In this document: piece after piece, positions 1-6,854 of the stretch
How the letters are laid out: every line of letters begins with the position of its first letter
Numbering within the stretch: the first letter of the stretch is position 1
Origin: Planctomycetaceae bacterium
Lineage (GTDB): Bacteria; Planctomycetota; Planctomycetia; Pirellulales; Thermoguttaceae
Assembly: GCA_009783865.1 (NCBI GenBank)
Contig: WRCR01000159.1
Coordinates: 1 to 8,132 of the forward strand
Length of the DNA stretch: 8,132 nucleotides
Reading direction: 5' to 3'
Notes under the pieces: model-generated
What the model saw: the letters and a program-made list of their open reading frames with translations, nothing else
What the model was told of the DNA's origin: nothing
The model's database searches: none
Position numbers and translations under genes: made by a program

Positions 1-102
1 AGTGTTTATTTTAACCTCCGTGAATGAAAACTTTTGGCAAAACTTTGACGCTGACGCACCGCACTTACGTTAATACGAAGAAACTGCAAAATTGTTAGGG
101 AA
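1..102. other. Left-edge intergenic DNA; possible tail of an upstream gene
   Basis: No gene can be firmly supported here. Reading from base 2, an open frame of 23 codons runs to a TAA stop at 71-73, and its last residues read NENFWQNFDADAPHLR. This could be the 3' end of a + strand gene that begins outside the window, but 23 codons without a stop is not significant by itself. An ATG at 24 opens a second short frame of 24 codons ending at 96-98. It has no ribosome binding site and is probably chance. Confidence 0.2.
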
Positions 103-123
103 AAAAACTTGCAATCGGACTGA
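103..123 (+). repeat. 21-bp direct repeat, left copy
   Basis: Five A residues followed by CTTGCAATCGGACTGA. The same 21 bases occur once more in the window, in the same orientation, at 8108-8128, and both copies lie outside the recognised genes. This copy ends 40 bp before the -10 box of the protease operon, so it is placed where a regulator could bind. The half-motif CTTGCA recurs at 140-145, overlapping the -35 position. The alternatives are a short dispersed repeat or a relic of a duplicated intergenic segment. The match is certain and its role is not known. Confidence 0.8.
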
Positions 124-140
124 CTCACTAAACCCTACGC

Positions 141-169
141 TTGCATAACCGAACACCTTTTGCTATAAT
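141..169 (+). promoter_or_regulatory. Extended -10 promoter of the protease operon
   Basis: TATAAT at 164-169 is a perfect -10 box preceded by TGC (161-163), giving the extended -10 form TGnTATAAT. The hexamer TTGCAT at 141-146 sits 17 bp upstream. It matches the -35 consensus only in TTG, which is typical when an extended -10 compensates. Transcription would start near 176, leaving a leader of about 40 nt before the start codon at 216. This is the best promoter upstream of the three-gene unit. Confidence 0.75.
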
Positions 170-215
170 TCCCATATCGTCAAATTTTTTACCTTAACCC
201 GAAACAGGAACGGCG

Positions 216-3200
216 ATGAAAAATTTCCCTTTCACCTTAATTACCATAACGGCAGCACTTTTAATGATGAACATCATCGTGTCAGAAAACAACGGACAAA
301 CTAACACAACACAGGAACAAGACCCGCAAGTTGTGAACTGGCAATTAGAATGGTCAGAAAAAATTGACGAACTAAAAGCGACAGCGAGAATGTATCGGCA
401 TACAAAGACCGCCGCGCCGCTGCTGTATCTTTCCTGCGAAGACGATAACAAGGTCTTCTGCATTTCGTTCCGCACCCCGCCGGAAGACGATACCGGCATC
501 GCACACATCATGGAACATTCCGTCCTGTGCGGGTCGAAAAAGTTTCCAACGAAAGAACCCTTTGTCGATTTATTGAAAGGTTCGCTGCAAACCTTTCTCA
601 ACGCGTTCACGGCTGACGACCGAACAATGTATCCGGTTGCAAGCAGAAACGAGAATGACTTTCACAATCTCATGAATGTGTATCTCGATGCCGTCTTCTT
701 TCCGAATTTAATAACAACGCCCGAAACACTGATGCAGGAAGGATGGCACTACGAAATTGACGAAGACGGAAATTTGAAATACAACGGTGTCGTCTATAAC
801 GAAATGAAAGGCGTTTATTCTTCGCCGCAAAGCGTTCTTTATCGGACGATTCAAAAATTGATGTACGCCGATTCGACTTACACAAACGATTCCGGCGGCA
901 ATCCCGATTCTATTCCAAAATTGACGCAGGAAATGTTTAATAAATTTCATGAGACGTATTATCATCCGTCCAATTCGATGATATTTCTTTACGGCAACGG
1001 AGATATAAAAAAGCATCTCGAATTCATCGACAAGGAATATCTGCAACAGTTTGGCAAGAAAGATGTTAATCCGCAAGTCATTACACAGCCGGTATTTACG
1101 CAGCCGAAGGATTTCACGGTAGAATATTCTGTTGACGACGGCGATTCAACAACTGATAAAACATATTTGAGTATGAGTTATCTCTTGCCGCCGGCGTTAG
1201 ACAATGCGGAATTATCCGCCGGTATGGATTTGCTTGCCTACATTCTCGTCGGGGCGGAAGCGGCACCGCTCAAACGTGCTTTGCTCGACAACGGTATCGG
1301 AAAAGATATAAATTGCTCTTTCGACAGTTCGATTTTGCAGCCCTGCTTTACGATAGTTGCTACCAATGCAGAGCCGGAGATGAAACAGCAGTTTCTTGAA
1401 ATCATCGACACCGTTTTGAAAGAACTCGTTGAGAAAGGAATTGACCGCCGGCTCATTGAAGGCGTTATCAACCGGACGGAGTTTGCGTTGCGGGAATTTC
1501 AATCCGGCGGTATGCCGAAGGGCTTAATTCTTGCGATGAATTCACTTGAAACTTGGACTTACGGCGGCGACCCGCTGCGCAATCTGCGATTCGAAAAACT
1601 CATTAAAAATATAAGAGACGGTGTCGATAAAAATTTCTTCGAGGAATTGATTAAGAAACAGTTGCTAGGCAATCCTTCACGGGGATTTCTGATGCTCAAG
1701 CCGAAACAAGGTTTAGAAAAAGAAAATTCCGAAAAGTTAACGGCAAAATTAGCGGAGATTCAAAAATCCTTCACACCGGAACAATTAGAAGAAACGAAGC
1801 GGAAGAAAGCGTATCTTCTTGAGCGGCAGCAGGCACCGGATACCCCTGAAAACCTTGCGAAAATACCGGTGTTGAGCATCGAGGATATTGACCGCAACAT
1901 TGAAATAGTGCCGTTTACGGAGGACGGTCGTTTTCTTAATGCCGATGTTGATACCAACAAAATCGTGTATGTCAAACTTTATTTCGATGTACATCCGCTG
2001 CTTGTGAACCTTGCGAAAGAGCCGGATTTGCCGGCGGAACTTTCGCTATTGTCTACCATTCTCAGTCGGGTTGATACGGAACATTATACTTACGGGGACT
2101 TCGACAGCGAGACGAACATTCACACCGGCGGCATTGATACTTCTTTCGGTACCGCTTCGTTGAAACAACCGGTCAATGATGAAACATTCCGGGCAATATT
2201 CACCGTTTCTGCGAAAGTAATGACTCCGAAGTTGGAAAAAGGTCTCGAATTGATGCTCGAAATAATGCGGCATTCTAAGTTCGATGATCTATCCCGATTG
2301 AAGGAAATCATTCAGGAAGAGCGGGTTAACATGGAGCAGTCGCTAATTGCGTCCGGTCATAATTTCGCCCGTATCCGTGCGGCGGCGTACTTTTCACCGG
2401 TTAGTGCTTTCGGCGATAAAACCGGCGGCATCGGTTATTATGAATACCTCTGCAAGTTGGATAAGGAATTTGACGAGCGCGGCAAAGAAATCGCTGCCTG
2501 CTTGAAACAACTCTGCGAAAAGTTGTTCGTTATGAGCGGCAACTCATTCATTTTGGTAACGCTGCCGAAAGAAGAATTTGTGCAAATCAAACCAGTTTTT
2601 TCAAAGTTGGATGTACTGAATGGAACAGCGCAGCCAACGAGGCAAGCCGTTGTTGAAAAAGTGTTGGGGCAGGAAAATGAAGCGGTAGTGATACCGAGCC
2701 GTGTTCAGTATGTTGCGAAAGCGGCAAATTATAAGAAGGACGGTTTCGAGTACAGCGGCACGATGCTTGTCCTGATGAACATACTGCGGACGGGCTATCT
2801 TTGGAATAATATCCGCGTTCAGGGCGGTGCTTACGGCAGCGGTGTTTCCTTCGACAGAGCCGGGATTTTCGGAATGTGGTCTTACCGCGACCCGAATCTC
2901 AAACGCACAGTCGAAGTGTATGACGGTGTTGCTGATTATCTGGAACGGATTGAAATCACAAAACAGGAATTGACAAACTCTGTTATTTCAACGATAGGGT
3001 CATTGGACAAACCAATGACTCCGTCTGCCAAAGGTTCTCTTGTCGCAACTATGAAAATACGCGGATTGACTTTCGAGGATGGTCAGCGGGAAAGAGACGA
3101 AGTCCTTGCAACAACGCAGGAAGACCTGCGCCGGTTCGCACCGCTGTTCAGAAACGGAATGAAACAGAACAACATCTGCGTTTTCGGTAATGTTAAAGTG

Positions 3201-3251
3201 CTTGACGAAAACAAAGAAATGTTCAAGAAGACAATCCGCCCGATTGAGTGA
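216..3251 (+). CDS. M16C zinc metallopeptidase, PreP (presequence protease)-like, with N-terminal export/anchor segment
   Basis: This is a 1011-residue insulinase-superfamily peptidase of the PreP/Cym1 subfamily, which degrades short unstructured peptides inside a closed two-half chamber. The inverted zinc motif HIMEH is at residues 97-101 (H97 and H101 ligands, E100 catalytic), and E196 in YNEMKG is the probable third ligand. The M16C linker region begins near residue 480 with LLGNPSRGF and includes Q..PDTPENLAKIP near 540-555. The C-terminal half keeps the substrate-binding Arg/Tyr pair (R867 and Y873 in IRVQGGAYG), spaced as in plant PreP, followed by SYRDPNL. All key residues are present and the length suits the family. 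Family homology starts near residue 41 (NWQLEW, then YRH.KT). The 40 residues before it contain a hydrophobic stretch (about 4-22) and then a polar N/Q/T-rich linker, which suggests export or membrane anchoring; no clear AxA cleavage site is seen. The start is supported by AGGA 6 nt upstream. It is the first gene of a three-gene unit. Confidence 0.93.
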   Translation: MKNFPFTLITITAALLMMNIIVSENNGQTNTTQEQDPQVVNWQLEWSEKIDELKATARMYRHTKTAAPLLYLSCEDDNKVFCISFRTPPEDDTGIAHIMEHSVLCGSKKFPTKEPFVDLLKGSLQTFLNAFTADDRTMYPVASRNENDFHNLMNVYLDAVFFPNLITTPETLMQEGWHYEIDEDGNLKYNGVVYNEMKGVYSSPQSVLYRTIQKLMYADSTYTNDSGGNPDSIPKLTQEMFNKFHETYYHPSNSMIFLYGNGDIKKHLEFIDKEYLQQFGKKDVNPQVITQPVFTQPKDFTVEYSVDDGDSTTDKTYLSMSYLLPPALDNAELSAGMDLLAYILVGAEAAPLKRALLDNGIGKDINCSFDSSILQPCFTIVATNAEPEMKQQFLEIIDTVLKELVEKGIDRRLIEGVINRTEFALREFQSGGMPKGLILAMNSLETWTYGGDPLRNLRFEKLIKNIRDGVDKNFFEELIKKQLLGNPSRGFLMLKPKQGLEKENSEKLTAKLAEIQKSFTPEQLEETKRKKAYLLERQQAPDTPENLAKIPVLSIEDIDRNIEIVPFTEDGRFLNADVDTNKIVYVKLYFDVHPLLVNLAKEPDLPAELSLLSTILSRVDTEHYTYGDFDSETNIHTGGIDTSFGTASLKQPVNDETFRAIFTVSAKVMTPKLEKGLELMLEIMRHSKFDDLSRLKEIIQEERVNMEQSLIASGHNFARIRAAAYFSPVSAFGDKTGGIGYYEYLCKLDKEFDERGKEIAACLKQLCEKLFVMSGNSFILVTLPKEEFVQIKPVFSKLDVLNGTAQPTRQAVVEKVLGQENEAVVIPSRVQYVAKAANYKKDGFEYSGTMLVLMNILRTGYLWNNIRVQGGAYGSGVSFDRAGIFGMWSYRDPNLKRTVEVYDGVADYLERIEITKQELTNSVISTIGSLDKPMTPSAKGSLVATMKIRGLTFEDGQRERDEVLATTQEDLRRFAPLFRNGMKQNNICVFGNVKVLDENKEMFKKTIRPIE

Positions 3252-3263
3252 GGTATTACAGAT

Positions 3264-3815
3264 ATGAATTTCTTTCTTGAAAATTTATGGTTCTGGTTCG
3301 TTCTTGCGGGACTCGCGGGAGTTATCGGTTATGTATCATTTGCTAACAGCCGCAAGATAAAAACGCTTTTCGGCACCGCGGCGGCAGTTGTCGTCATTCT
3401 TGCTCTCGGTTTCGGTCTGCATTTTTTCGTTGATACAGACCAGAAGTCAATAAGCAGAATGCTGCGCGGACTGGCAGCGGCAATCGAAAGAGACGATTTA
3501 AATGCAGTGCAGAATTATATCGAACCAAGTGCAATGAAAACACGGGGACTTGCCCGCGCTGGTATGGCAGCGTGCGCAGTAAAAAAAGCAAGATTCAATG
3601 ATTTGAAAGTTGCCGTGAGCGATGCCGGTGCAGTTCCAACGGCAAGGGTTTCATTTACCGCTGTTTTTCATTGGACGACCAAACAGCCCATCTCAGGACT
3701 TTCGGTTGATACTCCGGCAGTGGAATTAATTAAGTTTAACGTCGAGTTAGTAAAAGACGGTTCGTCTTGGCTTGTTACCGACAAATGTGAATTTACTCTT
3801 AGAGCAGTCCCGTAA
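3264..3815 (+). CDS. Two-TM membrane protein with NTF2-like C-terminal domain (hypothetical)
   Basis: A 183-residue protein of unknown function. Two hydrophobic segments (about 8-27 and 36-56) are joined by a short basic loop (NSRKIK), forming a membrane hairpin. Residues 60-183 resemble a small NTF2/SnoaL-like alpha+beta fold: an amphipathic helix (SISRMLRGLAAAIERDDLNAVQNYI region), a second helical stretch, then alternating strands (FNDLKVAVSD, ARVSFTAVFHW, FNVELVKDGSSWLVTD). I recall proteins of this plan as frequent in planctomycete genomes, without a known role. The start lies 12 nt after the protease stop. A GAGG Shine-Dalgarno (3250-3253) overlaps that stop codon, so translation is probably coupled. 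The domain could bind a small ligand or act as an assembly module, but no catalytic residues can be named. Confidence 0.85.
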   Translation: MNFFLENLWFWFVLAGLAGVIGYVSFANSRKIKTLFGTAAAVVVILALGFGLHFFVDTDQKSISRMLRGLAAAIERDDLNAVQNYIEPSAMKTRGLARAGMAACAVKKARFNDLKVAVSDAGAVPTARVSFTAVFHWTTKQPISGLSVDTPAVELIKFNVELVKDGSSWLVTDKCEFTLRAVP

Positions 3816-3829
3816 AAGTTATTTACTCT

Positions 3830-5680
3830 ATGCGTTTTCGTCTCTATCTGTTTTTGTTCATCATTGCGGCAGCGATATTTTTTTTTCGTCCCGCCTGCCG
3901 GAATAAAGTAAATGTACCGCCCAAAACTGGTTCTCCGACATTAACTGCCGAACAAATTGAATTGGTTGAACGCCTTGCTAAACAGCGCAGCAGTCGTGAA
4001 CCGGAGCCGCTGCAAATTCCAGTGGGACAAACGCCGCTTGGAGTTCTGCGTGAAATGACGAATACGTATCAAACAGCAAAGTCATATTGCGACCGGGGAC
4101 ATATTCAGGTTATCGGTAGAGCAGAACATCCCGATTATGAAATCGCTCCTTGGATTTGCACCGCTGCTTATCAAAAAGAAAACGAAACGGCGGCGAAAAT
4201 CCGGCTTGAAATCAATAACGGCGTTCTTGTTTCCAACGGCGAAAATTGTTATGCGCAGATTCGGGACTTGCCGGAACAGGTATTGGTGTTTCCGACTCCG
4301 CAGAAATTGACTCCGGCATCGCTCTTCCGTGATTTGCAACTCGACTTGGCAATGGAACTTGGACTGCCGGAAACAATTCTGCGGTTTGCACCGCAACTGA
4401 TTATGCTATTTGCAAAGAATCCGCTCAATACGCTGCTGCCGCCCGGTTCACAAACCGAGTTTCTTACCCCGCAATATATCAGGGACATTCCATGCGATTT
4501 AATTCGTGTTTCACATCCCGGCGGCGTGCGGGTCTTATGGGTCAGCCGAAACAACAAATTACTGCTGCGGCTGGACTATCTTGCCGAAGGGTTGCCGGTG
4601 CCGAAAGGAATCGAAAGCATCACTTCGATACGAATCGAACTTGAAAATGCGGCGGTCAACCGCGATATATCGCCGGAAGCATTTCAAATGATGCAGCCCG
4701 AAAACGCAAAACACGTCTCGAAATTTCAAACGGCGGAATCCCTTCGGCAAGTGGAGGAATCGCATCAGATTGTTTTGAACTCAATGGAAAAAACGGATTA
4801 TTACGCCGCCGTTCTGATTACGGAAGATGATGTTGTCCGAAAGAAAGCCGCACAGCCCAAAGCCCCGCAGACCATTTCGTTGATTGAATGCTGGACTATC
4901 GACAATCTAACCCCGACCGGCAATATCGCCGTCTTGCCGCAATCGAATGATGGTTCAGTACCGCCGATTCTCGTAACAACTTGCGACGGAAACCAGTTGA
5001 TAACCTTCGATGCAGACGGAAACACGCTAAAGAAACTCAAACCGGAAGGATTGCCCGGTGATGAAATGCTGAATGTAGTTGGAATCACATTTGCGGGCAT
5101 GGTAGGCGAAGCGTATATCGCCGCCGCTTTTTCCGAAGGACAAACTGTTTATTTCTTTGACGAAAACCTGAAGCCGGTAAATCCTTTTACGGCGGATACA
5201 CTGCTGAAAGAGCAGGAGTCATTCTTCCGCAGAAATATACAGGGAAATCCGCCGCCGTCTTTTACGCCGCCGGAAGGAAAACAACTCGTCTGGAGTTATG
5301 CGAACACGTCGGATAAGAATGTTGATAACGCTGAATGGGCGATGCTGCTGTCGGATAACCGTGAAGACACGTTCTACTTTACGGTGATGAATCAAGAAAA
5401 TCAGTATGCCGCATTTACTCCGCTGCCTTATTACGGTGATACGGAAAATTTATCCGAGCCGCTCATTCCGTTTAAATACAGAAATGAAAACCGTTATCTT
5501 GCTGCGTCGGCAGACGGCAGCGTGACTATTTTTGATAACAAAGCGGAACTGCTTGATTCGTTTGCTTTCGGCGAGTTCATCACCGGCATTGCCTTCTTGG
5601 AAGCCAAGGGGCGGAATCTGATAATCGTTGCCAGCGAAAATTCAATTACGGCGTGGGAAATTCTGGATTTTACGCCGTAA
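3830..5680 (+). CDS. Secreted/membrane-tethered protein: LolA/DUF2092-like half plus beta-propeller-like half
   Basis: A 616-residue protein of unknown function. Residues 1-22 form an N-terminal export signal (MRFR, a hydrophobic core, then FFFRPAC). C23 could be a lipidation site, but RPAC is a poor lipobox. Residues about 68-290 follow the pattern of LolA/LppX-like or DUF2092 domains: an opening helix (MTNTYQTAKSYCDRG), paired beta-strands, the phrase QVLVFPTPQKLT, then strands around IRVSHPGGVRVLWVSRNNKLLLRLDY. Residues about 350-616 contain repeated propeller-like blades: ILVTTCDGNQLITFDADGN, TVYFFDENLKPV, RYLAASADGSVTIFDN and NLIIVASENSITAWEIL. The start is 14 nt after the preceding gene, with no recognisable Shine-Dalgarno, so translation probably depends on coupling. 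Family assignment is by eye: the propeller half is fairly clear, the LolA-like half less so. It may sense or carry a lipid or envelope ligand, which is inference only. Confidence 0.82.
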   Translation: MRFRLYLFLFIIAAAIFFFRPACRNKVNVPPKTGSPTLTAEQIELVERLAKQRSSREPEPLQIPVGQTPLGVLREMTNTYQTAKSYCDRGHIQVIGRAEHPDYEIAPWICTAAYQKENETAAKIRLEINNGVLVSNGENCYAQIRDLPEQVLVFPTPQKLTPASLFRDLQLDLAMELGLPETILRFAPQLIMLFAKNPLNTLLPPGSQTEFLTPQYIRDIPCDLIRVSHPGGVRVLWVSRNNKLLLRLDYLAEGLPVPKGIESITSIRIELENAAVNRDISPEAFQMMQPENAKHVSKFQTAESLRQVEESHQIVLNSMEKTDYYAAVLITEDDVVRKKAAQPKAPQTISLIECWTIDNLTPTGNIAVLPQSNDGSVPPILVTTCDGNQLITFDADGNTLKKLKPEGLPGDEMLNVVGITFAGMVGEAYIAAAFSEGQTVYFFDENLKPVNPFTADTLLKEQESFFRRNIQGNPPPSFTPPEGKQLVWSYANTSDKNVDNAEWAMLLSDNREDTFYFTVMNQENQYAAFTPLPYYGDTENLSEPLIPFKYRNENRYLAASADGSVTIFDNKAELLDSFAFGEFITGIAFLEAKGRNLIIVASENSITAWEILDFTP

Positions 5681-5690
5681 AATTTTGCCC

Positions 5691-5719
5691 TTGACGCAAT
5701 GATTAAAGATTTGTATTAT
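5691..5719 (+). promoter_or_regulatory. Sigma70-type promoter overlapping the operon terminator
   Basis: TTGACG (5691-5696) and TATTAT (5714-5719) are separated by exactly 17 bp, and each matches consensus in five of six bases. The element begins 10 bp after the stop of the propeller-protein gene. The predicted start point (near 5726) falls inside the left arm of the terminator hairpin at 5722-5759, so RNA from this promoter would lack the outer base pairs of that hairpin. It would drive the lipoprotein gene with a leader of about 209 nt. Confidence 0.6.
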
Positions 5720-5721
5720 CC

Positions 5722-5776
5722 GTTGCCGTTTGCAGAAAACAATATCTGATAACGGCAACCTTTACTTTTTTTCGAT
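5722..5776 (+). terminator. Rho-independent terminator of the three-gene unit
   Basis: GTTGCCGTT (5722-5730) pairs perfectly with AACGGCAAC (5751-5759). Inside it, CAGA (5733-5736) pairs with TCTG (5745-5748) around an 8-nt loop, with a 2x2 internal mismatch between the two stems. A T-rich tract follows (5761-5783, broken by a few other bases). The hairpin lies 41 nt after the stop codon of the last gene in the unit, the expected place for termination. Confidence 0.75.
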
Positions 5777-5925
5777 TTTTTTGAAAAATAGTTATGGAAA
5801 TTGGTAAGATATGCCGATAATAACGCTAGAAATGATTAGAACGGCTATTGCGGTTATATCATTTTTTTCGTATCAACAGAATTTACCTTCCTTACGGAAG
5901 AATTTGAAACCGGTAGATGGACAAA
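5777..5925 (+). other. Leader region of the lipoprotein gene
   Basis: AT-rich non-coding DNA between the terminator and the lipoprotein start. A small perfect hairpin, CTTCC-TTAC-GGAAG (5887-5900), sits about 35 nt before the start codon. Weak alternative promoter elements are present: TTGAAA (5781-5786) with TAAGAT (5805-5810) at 18 bp, and GATAAT at 5816-5821 without a good -35. No riboswitch class is recognised. One of these weak elements, or the promoter at 5691-5719, must serve the downstream gene. Confidence 0.4.
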
Positions 5926-5930
5926 GAGGT
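5926..5930 (+). promoter_or_regulatory. Shine-Dalgarno deciding the lipoprotein start
   Basis: GAGGT at 5926-5930 lies 4 nt before the ATG at 5935. The in-frame upstream ATG at 5917 has no comparable site and would place the acidic stretch MDKEVK in front of a standard signal peptide. The 5935 start is therefore preferred. Confidence 0.75.
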
Positions 5931-5934
5931 TAAA

Positions 5935-6729
5935 ATGCATACTCGACTCAGATTGTTTTTGGCGTTACTTTCGGCAGTATTATTAGTTTTCGGAACAACC
6001 GGTTGCCGCAGCAATGGCGGTAGTTGGTACAGCCCGAAGACATATTCGTTCTACAACCCCATTAGCAAATCGTCTAATGCGGATTCGCATAGTAAGGAAG
6101 GGGCTTCGTTTGCAAAACAGGATGGCAGACCGAGTTTGGATGCGCAGCCGAATATCTCCGCACCCCCCGGCGGCTATGCTAATCCCGGCAAAGAATCCGA
6201 TTTCTTTGCTAACAAACAGGGGCAGAAAGTGGTTCAGCCCCAATACGGTATCGGTCAAGGCAATGAAACGCCGATGACTACTGCCGCAAATCCTTATTCT
6301 GTTCCTGAATCGGCTGTTGCCGTTTATCCTTCTGGTGTACCGGCAGGTGCCGAATCGTACAATCCTTACGCCGCCGTCCCTCAAGGAATGATGGCAGCAC
6401 CTTACGGGACAACGGAACCGGCGACTCCTTCCGGTTTCCAGCCCACCCGTTATTATGAACCGCAAAACGCGCCGGTACAACAGGTTGTCCCCGCTGGTGC
6501 TGATACAGTACCGCTTTACGGCAATCCAATAGCACCTGCAAGTACTCCGGCAGTTCAACCGCAGCAATACAATTACCCTGCCGCACCCTCACCTTACGGT
6601 AATGCTCCGATGACCTATGGTGTACCAGCCGCAACACCGGCAGAGACCGCTCCTGGCTATATGTCTGCACCGGCAGGATATACGGCAAGTCCGTCTTCGT
6701 ATCAGCCCGTATCCGGCGGAACGTTTTAA
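5935..6729 (+). CDS. Low-complexity Pro/Ala/Tyr-rich lipoprotein (hypothetical)
   Basis: A 264-residue protein of unknown function. From M1 at 5935 it has a type II signal peptide: basic n-region (MHTRLR), hydrophobic core (LFLALLSAVLLVFG), lipobox TTGC and lipid-accepting C24. A polar segment follows (SNGGSWYSPKTYSFYNP, then Ser/Lys-rich). From about residue 72 to the end the protein is dominated by Pro, Ala, Tyr, Gly, Gln and Ser, with short degenerate motifs such as NPYS, NPYA, APYG, SPYG, LYGNP and GGYANP. No catalytic domain can be seen. Such a composition suits a disordered extension tethered to a membrane, or a matrix or cell-wall-associated protein. It stands alone between the operon terminator and a convergent terminator. 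An alternative start at 5917 adds six residues but is less likely. Confidence 0.82.
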   Translation: MHTRLRLFLALLSAVLLVFGTTGCRSNGGSWYSPKTYSFYNPISKSSNADSHSKEGASFAKQDGRPSLDAQPNISAPPGGYANPGKESDFFANKQGQKVVQPQYGIGQGNETPMTTAANPYSVPESAVAVYPSGVPAGAESYNPYAAVPQGMMAAPYGTTEPATPSGFQPTRYYEPQNAPVQQVVPAGADTVPLYGNPIAPASTPAVQPQQYNYPAAPSPYGNAPMTYGVPAATPAETAPGYMSAPAGYTASPSSYQPVSGGTF

Positions 6730-6754
6730 CGGCAGTTGAAAACAAATCTGACGA

Positions 6755-6800
6755 AAAGAGTCAGAGCGGCGTTGCTCAGGCAATATCGCTCTGACTCTTT
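6755..6800. terminator. Bidirectional terminator between convergent genes
   Basis: AAAGAGTCAGAGCG (6755-6768) and CGCTCTGACTCTTT (6787-6800) are a perfect 14-bp inverted repeat. Within the 18-nt spacer TTGC (6772-6775) pairs with GCAA (6780-6783) around TCAG, so the hairpin is nearly continuous. The stem ends in TTT on the + strand and is followed by a further T on the minus strand (TTTT across 6757-6754). It lies 25 nt after the lipoprotein stop and 54 nt beyond the holA stop, so it can serve both genes. Confidence 0.8.
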
Positions 6801-6854
6801 AGTTATTTCCACAACCTTCCTGCGGCTCTTTACCGGAAAAAACTTGCCGGGCAA

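Noticed and set aside
45..74. Second promoter, TTGACG with GTTAAT at 18 bp
   Set aside because: The -10 box is poor, and the extended -10 promoter at 161-169 is much better placed for the protease gene.
194..610. 138-codon minus-strand open frame
   Set aside because: It overlaps the promoter-proximal part of the protease, including the zinc motif, and has no family resemblance.
5917..5934. Upstream ATG as start of the lipoprotein
   Set aside because: It adds MDKEVK before a complete signal peptide and lacks a Shine-Dalgarno, whereas GAGGT is well placed for the ATG at 5935.
5983..6567. 194-codon minus-strand open frame
   Set aside because: It is antisense to the lipoprotein gene, and its Arg/Cys-rich product is what antisense reading of Pro/Ala/Gly-rich coding DNA gives.
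6837..6854. Separate holA terminator just after its stop (TTGC/GCAA hairpin plus six T's on the minus strand)
   Set aside because: The stem is only 4 bp with a 3-nt loop; the 14-bp inverted repeat at 6755-6800 is far stronger.
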